The position numbers and the translations under genes were made by a program. The notes beneath the pieces are model-generated. The model saw only the letters and a list, made by a program, of their open reading frames with translations. It was not told the origin of the DNA and ran no database searches. Below are positions 25,151-32,991 of a stretch of DNA of 64,000 bases, piece by piece (the stretch's first letter is position 1; each line of letters starts with the position of its first letter). The stretch is from the NCBI RefSeq assembly GCF_963675985.1, contig NZ_OY780958.1:3224001-3288000 (forward strand). Reading direction: 5' to 3'. The DNA comes from an uncultured Roseibium sp. GTDB lineage: Bacteria; Pseudomonadota; Alphaproteobacteria; Rhizobiales; Stappiaceae.

Positions 25151-26175
25151 CTGGTCGCTTCCACGGGATCGAATTCGTAGCGGGTGCTGCAGAATTCGCA
25201 GGTGACGACGACCTTGCCATCCTCTTTCATGTCCGCCATTTCCTCGGCGCTGAAGCTCTTCAGGATGTCGGTGACCTTCTCGCGCGAACACCGGCAGCGG
25301 TCAACGATCTGCTGCGGCTCGAACAGGCGGACGCCGCGCTCGTGGAACAGGCGAAACAACAGCCGTTCGACGGTTACGTCCGGATCCGTGAGTTCCACGT
25401 CCTTAACCGTCTCTACCAAGGCCTTCGCCTCCGTCCAGGCGTCGTCCTCGTCGAGGTCGTGCAGCTCGGTTCCTTCCGGCGCGTCGCCAGGCGCGAAATC
25501 CGCCTGGCGCATGCGTTCGGGAGCCTCGGGCAGGAACTGGGCGATGACGCCGCCGGCGATCCAGTTGTGCGACGGTCCTTCGCCCTCGTTGCGGGTGAAG
25601 AGTTCGCCGACGGCAAGGCGGACCTCGGTCGGAATCTGTTCGGAGCGGGCGAAATAGCGCCGCGCGACTTCCTCAAGCGAAATGCCGTCGAGTTCGACCA
25701 ACCCCTGATAGCGCTGCATGTGACGGCCCTGGTCGATGGTCATGGCAAGGTGACCGCGGCCGAGCAGCTGTTCGGCAGACGGCGGTCCGTTTTCCATGAC
25801 CTGCGCCAGCTTCTCCTCGTCGAAGGTCGCACAGGCGCGCACCGCGTCGGGCGAGGTGAAATCAACGACCAGCATGGACACCGGCCCGTCGGTCTGGGTC
25901 TGCAGGGTGAAACGGCCATCGAACTTCAGGGACGTTCCGAGAAGGCACGTCAGGACGATGGCCTCGGCCAGCACCCTTGAGACGGGCTCCGGATAATTGT
26001 GCCGCTCCAGGATCTTTTCCACCACGGGGCCGAGCGATACCGCCCGGCCGCGCACGTCCAGTCCTTCCACCGCAAACGGCCGCACTGCGTCCTGCCCTGC
26101 GGGGCTTACGCCATAATCCTCAATATTGAACGCCAAAACTTTCCGTCCTTCAAACCGCGTCAAAACACCAGGCAA
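25147..26175 (-). CDS. hslO: Redox-regulated chaperone Hsp33
   Basis: A 342-residue chaperone that is activated when its zinc cysteines are oxidised. The C-terminal zinc-switch is complete: CxC in DRCRCSREKV (about residue 293) and CxxC in CEFCSTRYEF (about 326). The N-terminal substrate-binding domain has RGRAVSLGPVVEKIL and TLQTQTDGPVSMLVVDF. The ATG start lies 26 bp inside argF, so the two are probably cotranslated. argD-argF-hslO is a common alphaproteobacterial gene order. The protein is slightly longer than the family average owing to an N-terminal extension of about 30 residues. Confidence 0.94.
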   Translation of the reverse strand: MPGVLTRFEGRKVLAFNIEDYGVSPAGQDAVRPFAVEGLDVRGRAVSLGPVVEKILERHNYPEPVSRVLAEAIVLTCLLGTSLKFDGRFTLQTQTDGPVSMLVVDFTSPDAVRACATFDEEKLAQVMENGPPSAEQLLGRGHLAMTIDQGRHMQRYQGLVELDGISLEEVARRYFARSEQIPTEVRLAVGELFTRNEGEGPSHNWIAGGVIAQFLPEAPERMRQADFAPGDAPEGTELHDLDEDDAWTEAKALVETVKDVELTDPDVTVERLLFRLFHERGVRLFEPQQIVDRCRCSREKVTDILKSFSAEEMADMKEDGKVVVTCEFCSTRYEFDPVEATS

Positions 26176-27079
26176 GGATACCCTTTTGCGCGTGCAGGCG
26201 GTTTTCCGCCTCGTCGAAGACCACGGAATTCGGCCCGTCCATCACCTCAGACGTCACCTCTTCACCTCGGTGGGCGGGAAGGCAATGCATGAAAAGCGCG
26301 TCCGACCTGGCTTCCTGCATCAGGCGTTTGTTGACCTGATAGGCGCTGAGGAGGTTGTGACGGCTTTCAGCGTCGTCGTCTCCCATCGAAACCCAGCAGT
26401 CGGTCACCACGCAATCGGTATCCTTTACCGCTTCATATGGGTCGTCGGTGACAATAATCGAGCCCCCGTCCGCGCGGGCCTTTTCGATCAGGTCCGTCGG
26501 CGGAGCGAGTTCTTTCGGCGTGGCGATCCTGAGTTCAAAGTCGAAGCGCGGCGCGGCATGCACCCAGGAGGCCAGCACGTTATTGCTGTCCCCGGTCCAG
26601 GCGATGCTCTTGCCGGAGATCCCGCCGCGGTGTTCCTCGAAGGTCAGCAAATCGGCCATGATCTGGCAGGGATGAGACACCTTGGTCAGGCCGTTGATGA
26701 CGGGAACGGTGGCGTTTTCGGCCAGCTCATTGAGCTGATCGTGATCCAGGATCCGGATCATGATCGCATCGACGAAACGGGACAGGACACGCGCCGTATC
26801 GGCAATGGTCTCGCCCCGGCCGAGCTGCATTTCGGCACCGGTGAGCATCAGCGTCTCGCCGCCGAGTTCGCGCATGCCGACATCGAAGGAAATGCGGGTC
26901 CGGGTAGAGGGCTGTTCGAAAATCATCGCCAGCACCTTGCCAGCCAGGATCCCCTCGCCGCGGCGCACGCCGTTGCGGGTCTTCTTGATGCGCTTGCAGG
27001 CATCCAGGATATGGCGAAGCTCGTCGCCGCCGAACTGGGTCAGGTCGAGAAAATGCCGCGACATACCGTTACTGGTCAC
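26150..27079 (-). CDS. argF: Ornithine carbamoyltransferase
   Basis: Converts ornithine and carbamoyl phosphate to citrulline in arginine synthesis. The 309-residue protein shows the carbamoyl-phosphate site STRTRISFDVG (about residues 55-65), HPCQIMADLLTFEE, WTGDSNNVLASWV in the ornithine domain, and the HCLPAHRGEEV motif near the C-terminus. Its start overlaps the argD stop by 4 bp (ATGA) and its 3' end overlaps hslO. It is expressed from the argD promoter. Confidence 0.96.
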   Translation of the reverse strand: MTSNGMSRHFLDLTQFGGDELRHILDACKRIKKTRNGVRRGEGILAGKVLAMIFEQPSTRTRISFDVGMRELGGETLMLTGAEMQLGRGETIADTARVLSRFVDAIMIRILDHDQLNELAENATVPVINGLTKVSHPCQIMADLLTFEEHRGGISGKSIAWTGDSNNVLASWVHAAPRFDFELRIATPKELAPPTDLIEKARADGGSIIVTDDPYEAVKDTDCVVTDCWVSMGDDDAESRHNLLSAYQVNKRLMQEARSDALFMHCLPAHRGEEVTSEVMDGPNSVVFDEAENRLHAQKGILAWCFDAV

Positions 27080-28278
27080 TCTGCCGCTCCTTTTGCTGTC
27101 AGTGTCTGCTCGATCGCGATTGCCGCGGTTTCAAAACGCGCAACCGCTTCGCCGATTTCTTCCTCGGAAATCGTCAGCGGCGGCATGATCCGCGCCACGT
27201 TGTCGCCGGCGGGCACGGTCAATGCGCCGGCCTCACGGGCCGCGCCGACGAAGTCGCCGACCGGAACCACGCATTTGATGCCGAGCATCAGGCCATTGCC
27301 CCGCACTTCCGAAAAGACCTTCGGATGGCCGTCGACCAGCCCGGCGAGCTTCTGCTTGAAAGACAGGCCCTTGGACCGGACACTTTCCAGAAAGTCGTCT
27401 GCGAGGACGACATCGAGAACCGCGTTGCCGACGGCCATGGCCAGCGGATTGCCGCCGAAGGTGGTGCCGTGGGTTCCCGGAACCATCGGCGCTGCCGCCT
27501 CTTCGGTTGCCAGGCAAGCGCCCATGGGGAACCCGCCGCCGATGCCCTTGGCGATCGCCATGAGGTCCGGCGTGACACCGGTCCATTCATAGGCAAAAAG
27601 CTTGCCGGTCCGACCGACACCGGTCTGGATTTCGTCGAAAATCAGCAGGATACCTTCATCGTCACAGAGCTTGCGCAACTGGCGCAGGAACTCGACCGGA
27701 ATCTCGCGGATGCCGCCTTCGCCCTGGATCGGTTCGATAGCGATCGCCGCCGTCTGCGGACCGACGACTTTCTTCAGGGCTTCCATGTCGCCGGCCGGCA
27801 CCTGATCGAAACCGGGCGCCTTGGGGCCGAAGCCTTCCAGATACTTGGCCTGTCCCCCTGCCGCGATGGTGGCAATGGTCCGACCGTGGAAGGCACCTTC
27901 GAAGGTGACGATATGATAGCGCTCGGGTTCACCCCGGTCATAGTGATAGCGGCGTGCCGTCTTGATGGCGGCTTCCATCGCTTCCGCACCGGAATTGCAG
28001 AACATAACCTTGTCCGCGAAGGTCGCCTCGGCCAGACGGCGGCCGAGCCGCTCCTGATCCGGCACCTTGTGCAGGTTCGACACGTGCCAGAGCTTTTCGG
28101 CCTGGGTTTTCAGGGTCTCAACCAGGTGCGGATGACAATGGCCGAGCGAATTCACCGCGATGCCGGAACCGCAATCGAGAAAACGTCGGCCGTCGTTCGT
28201 CACGAGCCAGACACCTTCCCCGTGATCGAACTCCAGGCTCGATCTTGCGTAATTCGCGAACAGCGCAGTCGCCGACAT
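27076..28278 (-). CDS. argD: Acetylornithine aminotransferase
   Basis: A 400-residue class III PLP aminotransferase that makes N-acetylornithine from its semialdehyde. Motifs include LDCGSGIAVNSLGHCHP, FCNSGAEAMEAAIKTARRY, FEGAFHGRT, LIFDEIQTGVGRTGKLFAYE, and AKGIGGGFPMGA with the PLP lysine near residue 242, followed by GTHGTTFGGNPLA. It is first in the argD-argF-hslO operon. A TTGACA-17-TGTATA promoter lies about 110 bp upstream, with a stable hairpin in the leader and a long dyad just upstream of the -35. Confidence 0.95.
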   Translation of the reverse strand: MSATALFANYARSSLEFDHGEGVWLVTNDGRRFLDCGSGIAVNSLGHCHPHLVETLKTQAEKLWHVSNLHKVPDQERLGRRLAEATFADKVMFCNSGAEAMEAAIKTARRYHYDRGEPERYHIVTFEGAFHGRTIATIAAGGQAKYLEGFGPKAPGFDQVPAGDMEALKKVVGPQTAAIAIEPIQGEGGIREIPVEFLRQLRKLCDDEGILLIFDEIQTGVGRTGKLFAYEWTGVTPDLMAIAKGIGGGFPMGACLATEEAAAPMVPGTHGTTFGGNPLAMAVGNAVLDVVLADDFLESVRSKGLSFKQKLAGLVDGHPKVFSEVRGNGLMLGIKCVVPVGDFVGAAREAGALTVPAGDNVARIMPPLTISEEEIGEAVARFETAAIAIEQTLTAKGAAE

Positions 28279-28345
28279 TGTTTCAACTCCTCTGGAGACC
28301 GGGTTTTCCGGCTCGCCTCAGGCCCCTTTTAAGGCCAAAACGCAA

Positions 28346-28370
28346 CGTGCCGCCCCAAAGAGGCGGCACG
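28346..28370 (-). promoter_or_regulatory. Stable hairpin in the argD leader
   Basis: A perfect 9-bp stem (CGTGCCGCC / GGCGGCACG, 7-nt loop) in the predicted argD 5' untranslated region. On the minus strand it is followed by TTGCGTTTTGG, a weak U-rich tail, so it may be an attenuator or an RNA-stability element. No leader peptide rich in Arg codons was recognised. Confidence 0.5.
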
Positions 28371-28387
28371 CGCAGTTCAGGACTTCT

Positions 28388-28416
28388 TATACACTGCTTC
28401 CCGTGGTTTGTGTCAA
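28388..28416 (-). promoter_or_regulatory. Predicted argD promoter
   Basis: Minus-strand TTGACA (28416-28411), 17-bp spacer, TGTATA (28393-28388). This is the best promoter match found in the window. It abuts the inner edge of a 15-bp inverted repeat starting at 28420. Confidence 0.65.
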
Positions 28417-28419
28417 TGC

Positions 28420-28469
28420 AAATGGCGCAAATCAGCCACTTCCGGCGAGCGGCATGATTTGCGCCATTT
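28420..28469. repeat. Perfect 15-bp inverted repeat between argD and gcrA
   Basis: Left arm AAATGGCGCAAATCA (28420-28434) and right arm TGATTTGCGCCATTT (28455-28469) are exact reverse complements, separated by 20 nt. It starts 3 bp upstream of the predicted argD -35, so it may be a paired operator or an extruding dyad. No match to a known operator was recognised. Confidence 0.85.
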
Positions 28470-28625
28470 ATGGGGAAAAGTCAGTTCTTCCCCATCTCAT
28501 TGAGGCAGGTAACTTGCCTGCGCTTTTCTCCCTATTGTAATCTCCAACCCATCAGCCACGATATCTCGTGCATCAAATCAAATCACGGCACTATATATGC
28601 CATGACTGGCGCGTTCATACGTGCC

Positions 28626-28640
28626 TTAACACCGGGTTAA
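28626..28640 (+). promoter_or_regulatory. CtrA-type box upstream of gcrA
   Basis: TTAA (28626-28629), 7 nt, TTAA (28637-28640) matches the CtrA consensus TTAA-N7-TTAA. It lies 39 bp before the gcrA start. In Caulobacter, CtrA represses gcrA transcription, so the site fits known cell-cycle wiring. Confidence 0.65.
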
Positions 28641-28679
28641 TGCCGTTAGGCATGGGCTACGGACCAAGGGATGCGGCAA

Positions 28680-29231
28680 ATGAGTTGGACGACGGAACGC
28701 GTAGAGCTTTTGAAGAAACTCTGGAGCGAAGGCCTGAGCGCAAGCCAGATTGCCGGAGAACTCGGAGGCGTCACGCGGAATGCGGTCATCGGCAAGGTTC
28801 ATCGGCTGGGCCTATCCGGACGGGCAAAGACACCGTCACCGGCCAGCAAGCCGCGCCGCAACCGGCCCTCATCGCCAACCTCTCCGGCCTCTTCGGCAAG
28901 TCGCCAAAGCACGCAGCAACCCCAGTCGCGGGGCGCGACGGCTCTGAAGATGGCCCCGACTCCCGCTCCTGAAGTCGAACCGGAAGCAGAACCGATCGCC
29001 GAGCTGGTTCCCATTTCCGAACGGGCGACGATCCTGACGCTGACGGAACGGACCTGCAAATGGCCGATCGGCGATCCGAGCAGCGAAGACTTCTATTTCT
29101 GCGGACGCAATTCCGATCCGGGCGTGCCTTACTGCCCCCATCACTGCCGGATCGCCTATCAGCCGGTCAGCGACCGCCGCCGGGACCGCCGGGTGGCAAA
29201 CACAGCAAACACGGCGGCACGCGCTTCTTAA
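28680..29231 (+). CDS. gcrA: GcrA cell-cycle regulator
   Basis: A 183-residue regulator that works with sigma70 RNA polymerase and with CcrM-methylated promoters in alphaproteobacteria. The N-terminus is the GcrA signature: MSWTTERVELLKKLW, SASQIAGELGG, VTRNAVIGKVHRLGLSGR. A Pro/Ser/Gln-rich linker covers residues about 45-110. The C-terminal CKWPIGDP ... FCGR ... YCPHHCRIAYQP holds four cysteines. I start at the ATG of MSWTTER because AAGGG lies 9 nt before it; an ATG three codons earlier is directly against that site. The gene carries a CtrA-type box upstream and a bidirectional terminator downstream. Confidence 0.96.
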   Translation: MSWTTERVELLKKLWSEGLSASQIAGELGGVTRNAVIGKVHRLGLSGRAKTPSPASKPRRNRPSSPTSPASSASRQSTQQPQSRGATALKMAPTPAPEVEPEAEPIAELVPISERATILTLTERTCKWPIGDPSSEDFYFCGRNSDPGVPYCPHHCRIAYQPVSDRRRDRRVANTANTAARAS

Positions 29232-29262
29232 GGGAGGGCAGCCACTTCCACTTCATGGTACG

Positions 29263-29291
29263 AAAAAACCCGCCAAACCGGCGGGTTTTTT
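29263..29291. terminator. Bidirectional terminator between gcrA and phoB
   Basis: AAAAAACCCGCC-(loop)-GGCGGGTTTTTT: a symmetric GC stem with A/T runs on both sides. It serves gcrA on the plus strand and the pho-pst cluster end on the minus strand. Confidence 0.92.
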
Positions 29292-29328
29292 GTCATTTCC
29301 GTTTCAAGCGTGTTCAGGCGAACATTTG

Positions 29329-30024
29329 TCAGGCGACGGCGAACTGGTCGTTGAACGCATAGCCCGCCCCACGCACCGTGCGGATCGGATCCTTTGCCTT
29401 GCCCCGGTTCAATGCCTTGCGGAGACGGCCGACGTGAACGTCCACCGTGCGCTCGTCCACATAGACATCGTGCCCCCAGACACCGTCGAGCAGTTGTTCG
29501 CGGGAGAAGACACGGCCCGGCGAGGTCATCAGGAATTCCAGGAGGCGAAATTCGGTCGGCCCCAGATGGATTTCCTTGGTGCTGCGACGAACCCGGTGGG
29601 TTTCGCGGTCAAGCTCGATATCACCGGAGCGCAGCATCGAGGAGACGACTTCCGGGCTCGCCCGGCGCAGGATTGCCCTGACACGTGCCATCAGTTCAGG
29701 GACCGAAAACGGCTTGACGACGTAATCGTCCGCACCGGTGGACAGCCCACGGATACGCTCCGCTTCCTCTCCGCGCGCGGTCAGCATGATCACGGGCAGC
29801 CGTTCGGTGTCTTCACGCGCACGAATGCGGCGACACAGTTCGATACCGGACAGGCCCGGCAGCATCCAGTCGAGCAACAGAAGGTCCGGCTGGTTCTCCC
29901 TAAGCCGGATCTCCGCTTCGTCTCCGCGTTCGCAGGTTTCGACTGAATATCCTTCAGCTTCCAGATTGTATCTCAGCAACAGGCTGAGCGGTTCCTCGTC
30001 TTCGACGATGAGTACCTTCGGCAT
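29329..30024 (-). CDS. phoB: Phosphate regulon response regulator PhoB
   Basis: A 231-residue OmpR-type response regulator. The receiver domain has the acidic pocket (ED at 8-9), phospho-acceptor Asp52 (LLLLDWMLPG) and Lys104 (VVKPFSVPEL). The winged-helix DNA-binding domain has LGPTEFRLLEFLM, VWGHDVYVDERTVDVHVGRL and IRTVRGAGYAF. It is last of the phoR-pst-phoU-phoB cluster, 42 bp after phoU. Phosphorylated PhoB should bind the phased sites upstream of pstS. Confidence 0.96.
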   Translation of the reverse strand: MPKVLIVEDEEPLSLLLRYNLEAEGYSVETCERGDEAEIRLRENQPDLLLLDWMLPGLSGIELCRRIRAREDTERLPVIMLTARGEEAERIRGLSTGADDYVVKPFSVPELMARVRAILRRASPEVVSSMLRSGDIELDRETHRVRRSTKEIHLGPTEFRLLEFLMTSPGRVFSREQLLDGVWGHDVYVDERTVDVHVGRLRKALNRGKAKDPIRTVRGAGYAFNDQFAVA

Positions 30025-30066
30025 TTACATGGGCTCCGAGTCATCCCGCCGGACAGGCATGCCCCG

Positions 30067-30777
30067 TCAGGCGTTTTCCTTATCGGTGACGCCGGTTTCG
30101 TCGACCTTGGGACGCTCGTCCTCAAGCCGTTCACCGGTCGTCATCCAATAGACGTTTTCCGCGATATTCGTGGCATGGTCGCCGATCCGCTCGAGGTTCT
30201 TCGCGCAGAAGAGCAGATGAGCGCACTGAGTGATGTTACGCGGATCTTCCATCATGTAGGTCAAAAGCTCGCGGAACAGCGACGTGTAGATCGCATCGAC
30301 CTCCGAATCCCGCTCACGCACATGACTGGCGGTCGCGGCATCGCGTTTCGTGTAGGCGTCCAGCACTTCCTTCAATTGCGCCAGGGCAAGCTCGGCGATG
30401 TGTTCCACGCCGATGGAAAGCTTCTTGGACTGCAGGTCGTTGTCGATGGCAATCACGCGCTTGGACACGTTCTTGGCCAGATCGCCGACCCGTTCCAGAT
30501 CGTTCGCGATGCGGCCAGCGGCCATGATCTCACGCAGGTCGCTGCCCATCGGCTGGCGCCGGGCGATGATCTCTACGATCTTGATTTCGACGTCCTGCTG
30601 CAGCTCATCGAGCCGAATGTCATGGTCGATCATCGATTGGGCGAGCCCCAGATCCTGGCTCACCAGCGCCGTCACCGAGTTGGTGACGATGGTTTCGGCA
30701 AGGCCGCCCATTTCAGCAATCCGGCTCTTGAGCGCCGTCAGTTCCTCGTCGTAGGCCGTAACTGTATGATCGGTCAT
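30067..30777 (-). CDS. phoU: Phosphate signalling protein PhoU
   Basis: A 236-residue all-helical protein with two PhoU repeats. Characteristic stretches are YDEELTALKSRIAEMGGLAE, the metal-binding helix DLREIMAAGRIANDLERVGDLAKN, and, in the second repeat, NITQCAHLLFCAKNLERIGDHATNIAE. It links the Pst transporter to PhoR and keeps the regulon off when phosphate is ample. It lies 33 bp after pstB. Confidence 0.96.
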   Translation of the reverse strand: MTDHTVTAYDEELTALKSRIAEMGGLAETIVTNSVTALVSQDLGLAQSMIDHDIRLDELQQDVEIKIVEIIARRQPMGSDLREIMAAGRIANDLERVGDLAKNVSKRVIAIDNDLQSKKLSIGVEHIAELALAQLKEVLDAYTKRDAATASHVRERDSEVDAIYTSLFRELLTYMMEDPRNITQCAHLLFCAKNLERIGDHATNIAENVYWMTTGERLEDERPKVDETGVTDKENA

Positions 30778-30810
30778 ACTGTGTCTCTCCGCAAATTCTG
30801 GTCTAGTGCA

Positions 30811-31614
30811 TCAGCCGAAGCGGCCCGTGATGTAATCCTGCGTGCGCTTGTCCTGCGGATTGGTAAAGATGTCCTCCGTCGGCCCTTCTTCAACCAGAAT
30901 TCCCAGGTGGAAAAAGGCGGTTCGCTGCGAAACGCGCGCGGCCTGCTGCATGGAGTGGGTCACGATCACGATCGTATAGTTCTCGCGCAGTTCGTCGATC
31001 AGTTCCTCGACCTTGGCCGTCGCGATCGGATCGAGCGCCGAGCAGGGTTCGTCCATCAGGATGATCTCCGGGTTCACGGCAATGGCACGCGCAATGCAAA
31101 GGCGCTGCTGCTGCCCGCCGGACAGACCCGTTCCGGGTGCATCAAGGCGATCCTTGACTTCTTCCCAGAGACCGGCCTTCTGCAGGCTGGATGACACGAT
31201 TTCATCCAGTTCCGCCTTGTTGCGCGACAGGCCGTGGATCCGCGGGCCGTAGGCGACATTGTCGTAGATCGACTTGGGGAACGGGTTCGGCTTCTGGAAC
31301 ACCATGCCGACCTTAGCCCGAAGCTGAACCGGATCGACCTTGGAGTCATAGACATCTTCGCCGTCGATCAGGATCTCGCCTTTCACCCGGCAGATATCGA
31401 TGGTGTCGTTCATCCGGTTCAGGCTGCGCAGGAAGGTCGACTTGCCGCAACCGGACGGACCGATGAAGGCGGTCACCGACTGGGCGGGGATGTCCACGTC
31501 GACATCCTTGATGGCATGGGTGTCGCCATAATAGACTTGCACCTTCCGCGCGACGATTTTCGGCTCATTCAGCATCTCGACGGCCTTGTGCTCGATTTCG
31601 GTCATTTGATTCAT
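30811..31614 (-). CDS. pstB: Phosphate ABC transporter ATP-binding protein
   Basis: A 267-residue ABC ATPase. Walker A GPSGCGKST at residues 52-60, Q-loop FQKPNPFPKSIYDNVAYG, signature LSGGQQQRLCIARA and Walker B EIILMDEPCSALDP are all PstB-specific in form. It powers high-affinity phosphate uptake with PstA and PstC. It starts 15 bp after pstA. Confidence 0.97.
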   Translation of the reverse strand: MNQMTEIEHKAVEMLNEPKIVARKVQVYYGDTHAIKDVDVDIPAQSVTAFIGPSGCGKSTFLRSLNRMNDTIDICRVKGEILIDGEDVYDSKVDPVQLRAKVGMVFQKPNPFPKSIYDNVAYGPRIHGLSRNKAELDEIVSSSLQKAGLWEEVKDRLDAPGTGLSGGQQQRLCIARAIAVNPEIILMDEPCSALDPIATAKVEELIDELRENYTIVIVTHSMQQAARVSQRTAFFHLGILVEEGPTEDIFTNPQDKRTQDYITGRFG

Positions 31615-31629
31615 GGGAAGATACTTTCC

Positions 31630-32991
31630 TTACCAGCGGCGCTCGAAGCGCCGGCGAAGAATGATCGCGATCAGGTTCATGAGGATCAGGAACACCAGCA
31701 GAACGATGATCGCTCCCGAAGCGCGTTCGACGAAGGCCGGATCGCCGCGCTGGGTCCAGTTATAGACCTGGACCGGCAGAGCGGAGGCGGGGTCGAAGAA
31801 TCCTTCCGGCGGAGCACCGGGATACTCACGGACAAAGGCCACCATACCGATCAGCAGGAGCGGCGCGGTTTCCCCGAGCGCCTGGGCGAGACCGATGATC
31901 GTTCCCGTCAGGATGCCGGGCATGGCCAGCGGCAGGACATGGTGGAAGACCGATTGCATCTTCGAAGCGCCGACACCCAGAGCCGCATCGCGGATCGAAG
32001 GCGGCACCGCCTTCAGTGCGGCTCGGGTAGCGATGATGATCGTCGGCAGGGTCATCAGCGTCAAAACCAGACCGCCGACGATCGGCGCCGACTGGGGTAA
32101 TCCGGCAAAGTTGATGAAGACGGCCAGACCCAGGATACCGAAGACGATCGACGGGACCGCGGCGAGGTTGGCGATGTTGACCTCGATAATGTCGGTGAAG
32201 GCGTTCTGGGGAGCGAATTCCTCCAGGTAGATCGACGCGGCGACCCCAAGCGGCAATGACAATGCCAGCACGATGAGCATCATGTAGGCAGACCCGAGGA
32301 TCGCCACGCCCAGACCCGCGGCCTCGGGCCGGGTATCGGATGCGTCAGGCGCTGTGAAGAATTCCCAGTTGAACCGGGTTGTCAGCACGCCGTCCGCCTT
32401 CAGCTCGTCCGCCAGCATAAGCTGCTGCGGAGACACGTTCCGGTCGAGCTTCGCGCTCTCCATGGTGACGCGCCCCTTGTAATAGCCGTCGATGCGTCCG
32501 GAAGCGAGAAGGTTGAACGGAACGGTTTTGCCGATGCTCGACGGATGGGCGAGAACATAGTTGCGCAAGTCTGCCGGCGCCTGTTTGGAGACCAGTTTCG
32601 CAGCATCCTTCTCGCTCAACCCTTCGATGGAGATCCCCTCCTCCGCCATCTTGTCCGCGAGCGCCTTCTTGATCAGGGGCGCATAGCCGAACGTCGTGAC
32701 CTTGGCGATGTCGTCCAGATTGCGATTGCCATTCTTGTCCAGCTTAGCCGGATCAAGATAGACATTGACCGAAATGAAGGTCTGGCTGAAGGACGACAGC
32801 CCGTTCATCAGGATCGAGGTCAGAAGCCCCACCAGCGCGAGCACGCCGATCGTCACGGCGATCTGCCCGATCAGGCGGAAGCGGGCTTCCGCGGCGTTGC
32901 GCTGCTTGGTGCGCTTGTCGAGGACCAGCAGCGATCCCTTGCGCGGGCTCACGGCTGCGGCGGTGTCGGCCGTTGCGGTTGCGTCGCTCAT
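31630..32991 (-). CDS. pstA: Phosphate ABC transporter permease PstA, long form
   Basis: A 453-residue inner-membrane permease. After a cytoplasmic N-terminus (residues 1-30) and one transmembrane helix comes a long periplasmic domain (about 65-215), which makes it much longer than the E. coli PstA (about 296). The core PstA domain follows (EEFAPQNAFTDIIEVNIANLAAVPSIVFGI, with EAA-loop DAALGVGASKMQSVFHHVLP). The C-terminus is basic (LRRRFERRW). Its start overlaps the pstC stop (ATGA), indicating coupling. The long form is usual in alphaproteobacteria. Confidence 0.95.
   Translation of the reverse strand: MSDATATADTAAAVSPRKGSLLVLDKRTKQRNAAEARFRLIGQIAVTIGVLALVGLLTSILMNGLSSFSQTFISVNVYLDPAKLDKNGNRNLDDIAKVTTFGYAPLIKKALADKMAEEGISIEGLSEKDAAKLVSKQAPADLRNYVLAHPSSIGKTVPFNLLASGRIDGYYKGRVTMESAKLDRNVSPQQLMLADELKADGVLTTRFNWEFFTAPDASDTRPEAAGLGVAILGSAYMMLIVLALSLPLGVAASIYLEEFAPQNAFTDIIEVNIANLAAVPSIVFGILGLAVFINFAGLPQSAPIVGGLVLTLMTLPTIIIATRAALKAVPPSIRDAALGVGASKMQSVFHHVLPLAMPGILTGTIIGLAQALGETAPLLLIGMVAFVREYPGAPPEGFFDPASALPVQVYNWTQRGDPAFVERASGAIIVLLVFLILMNLIAIILRRRFERRW

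Noticed and set aside
26126..27592. Long plus-strand reading frame opposite argF and argD
   Set aside because: Antisense shadow of two secure genes, no SD or domain.
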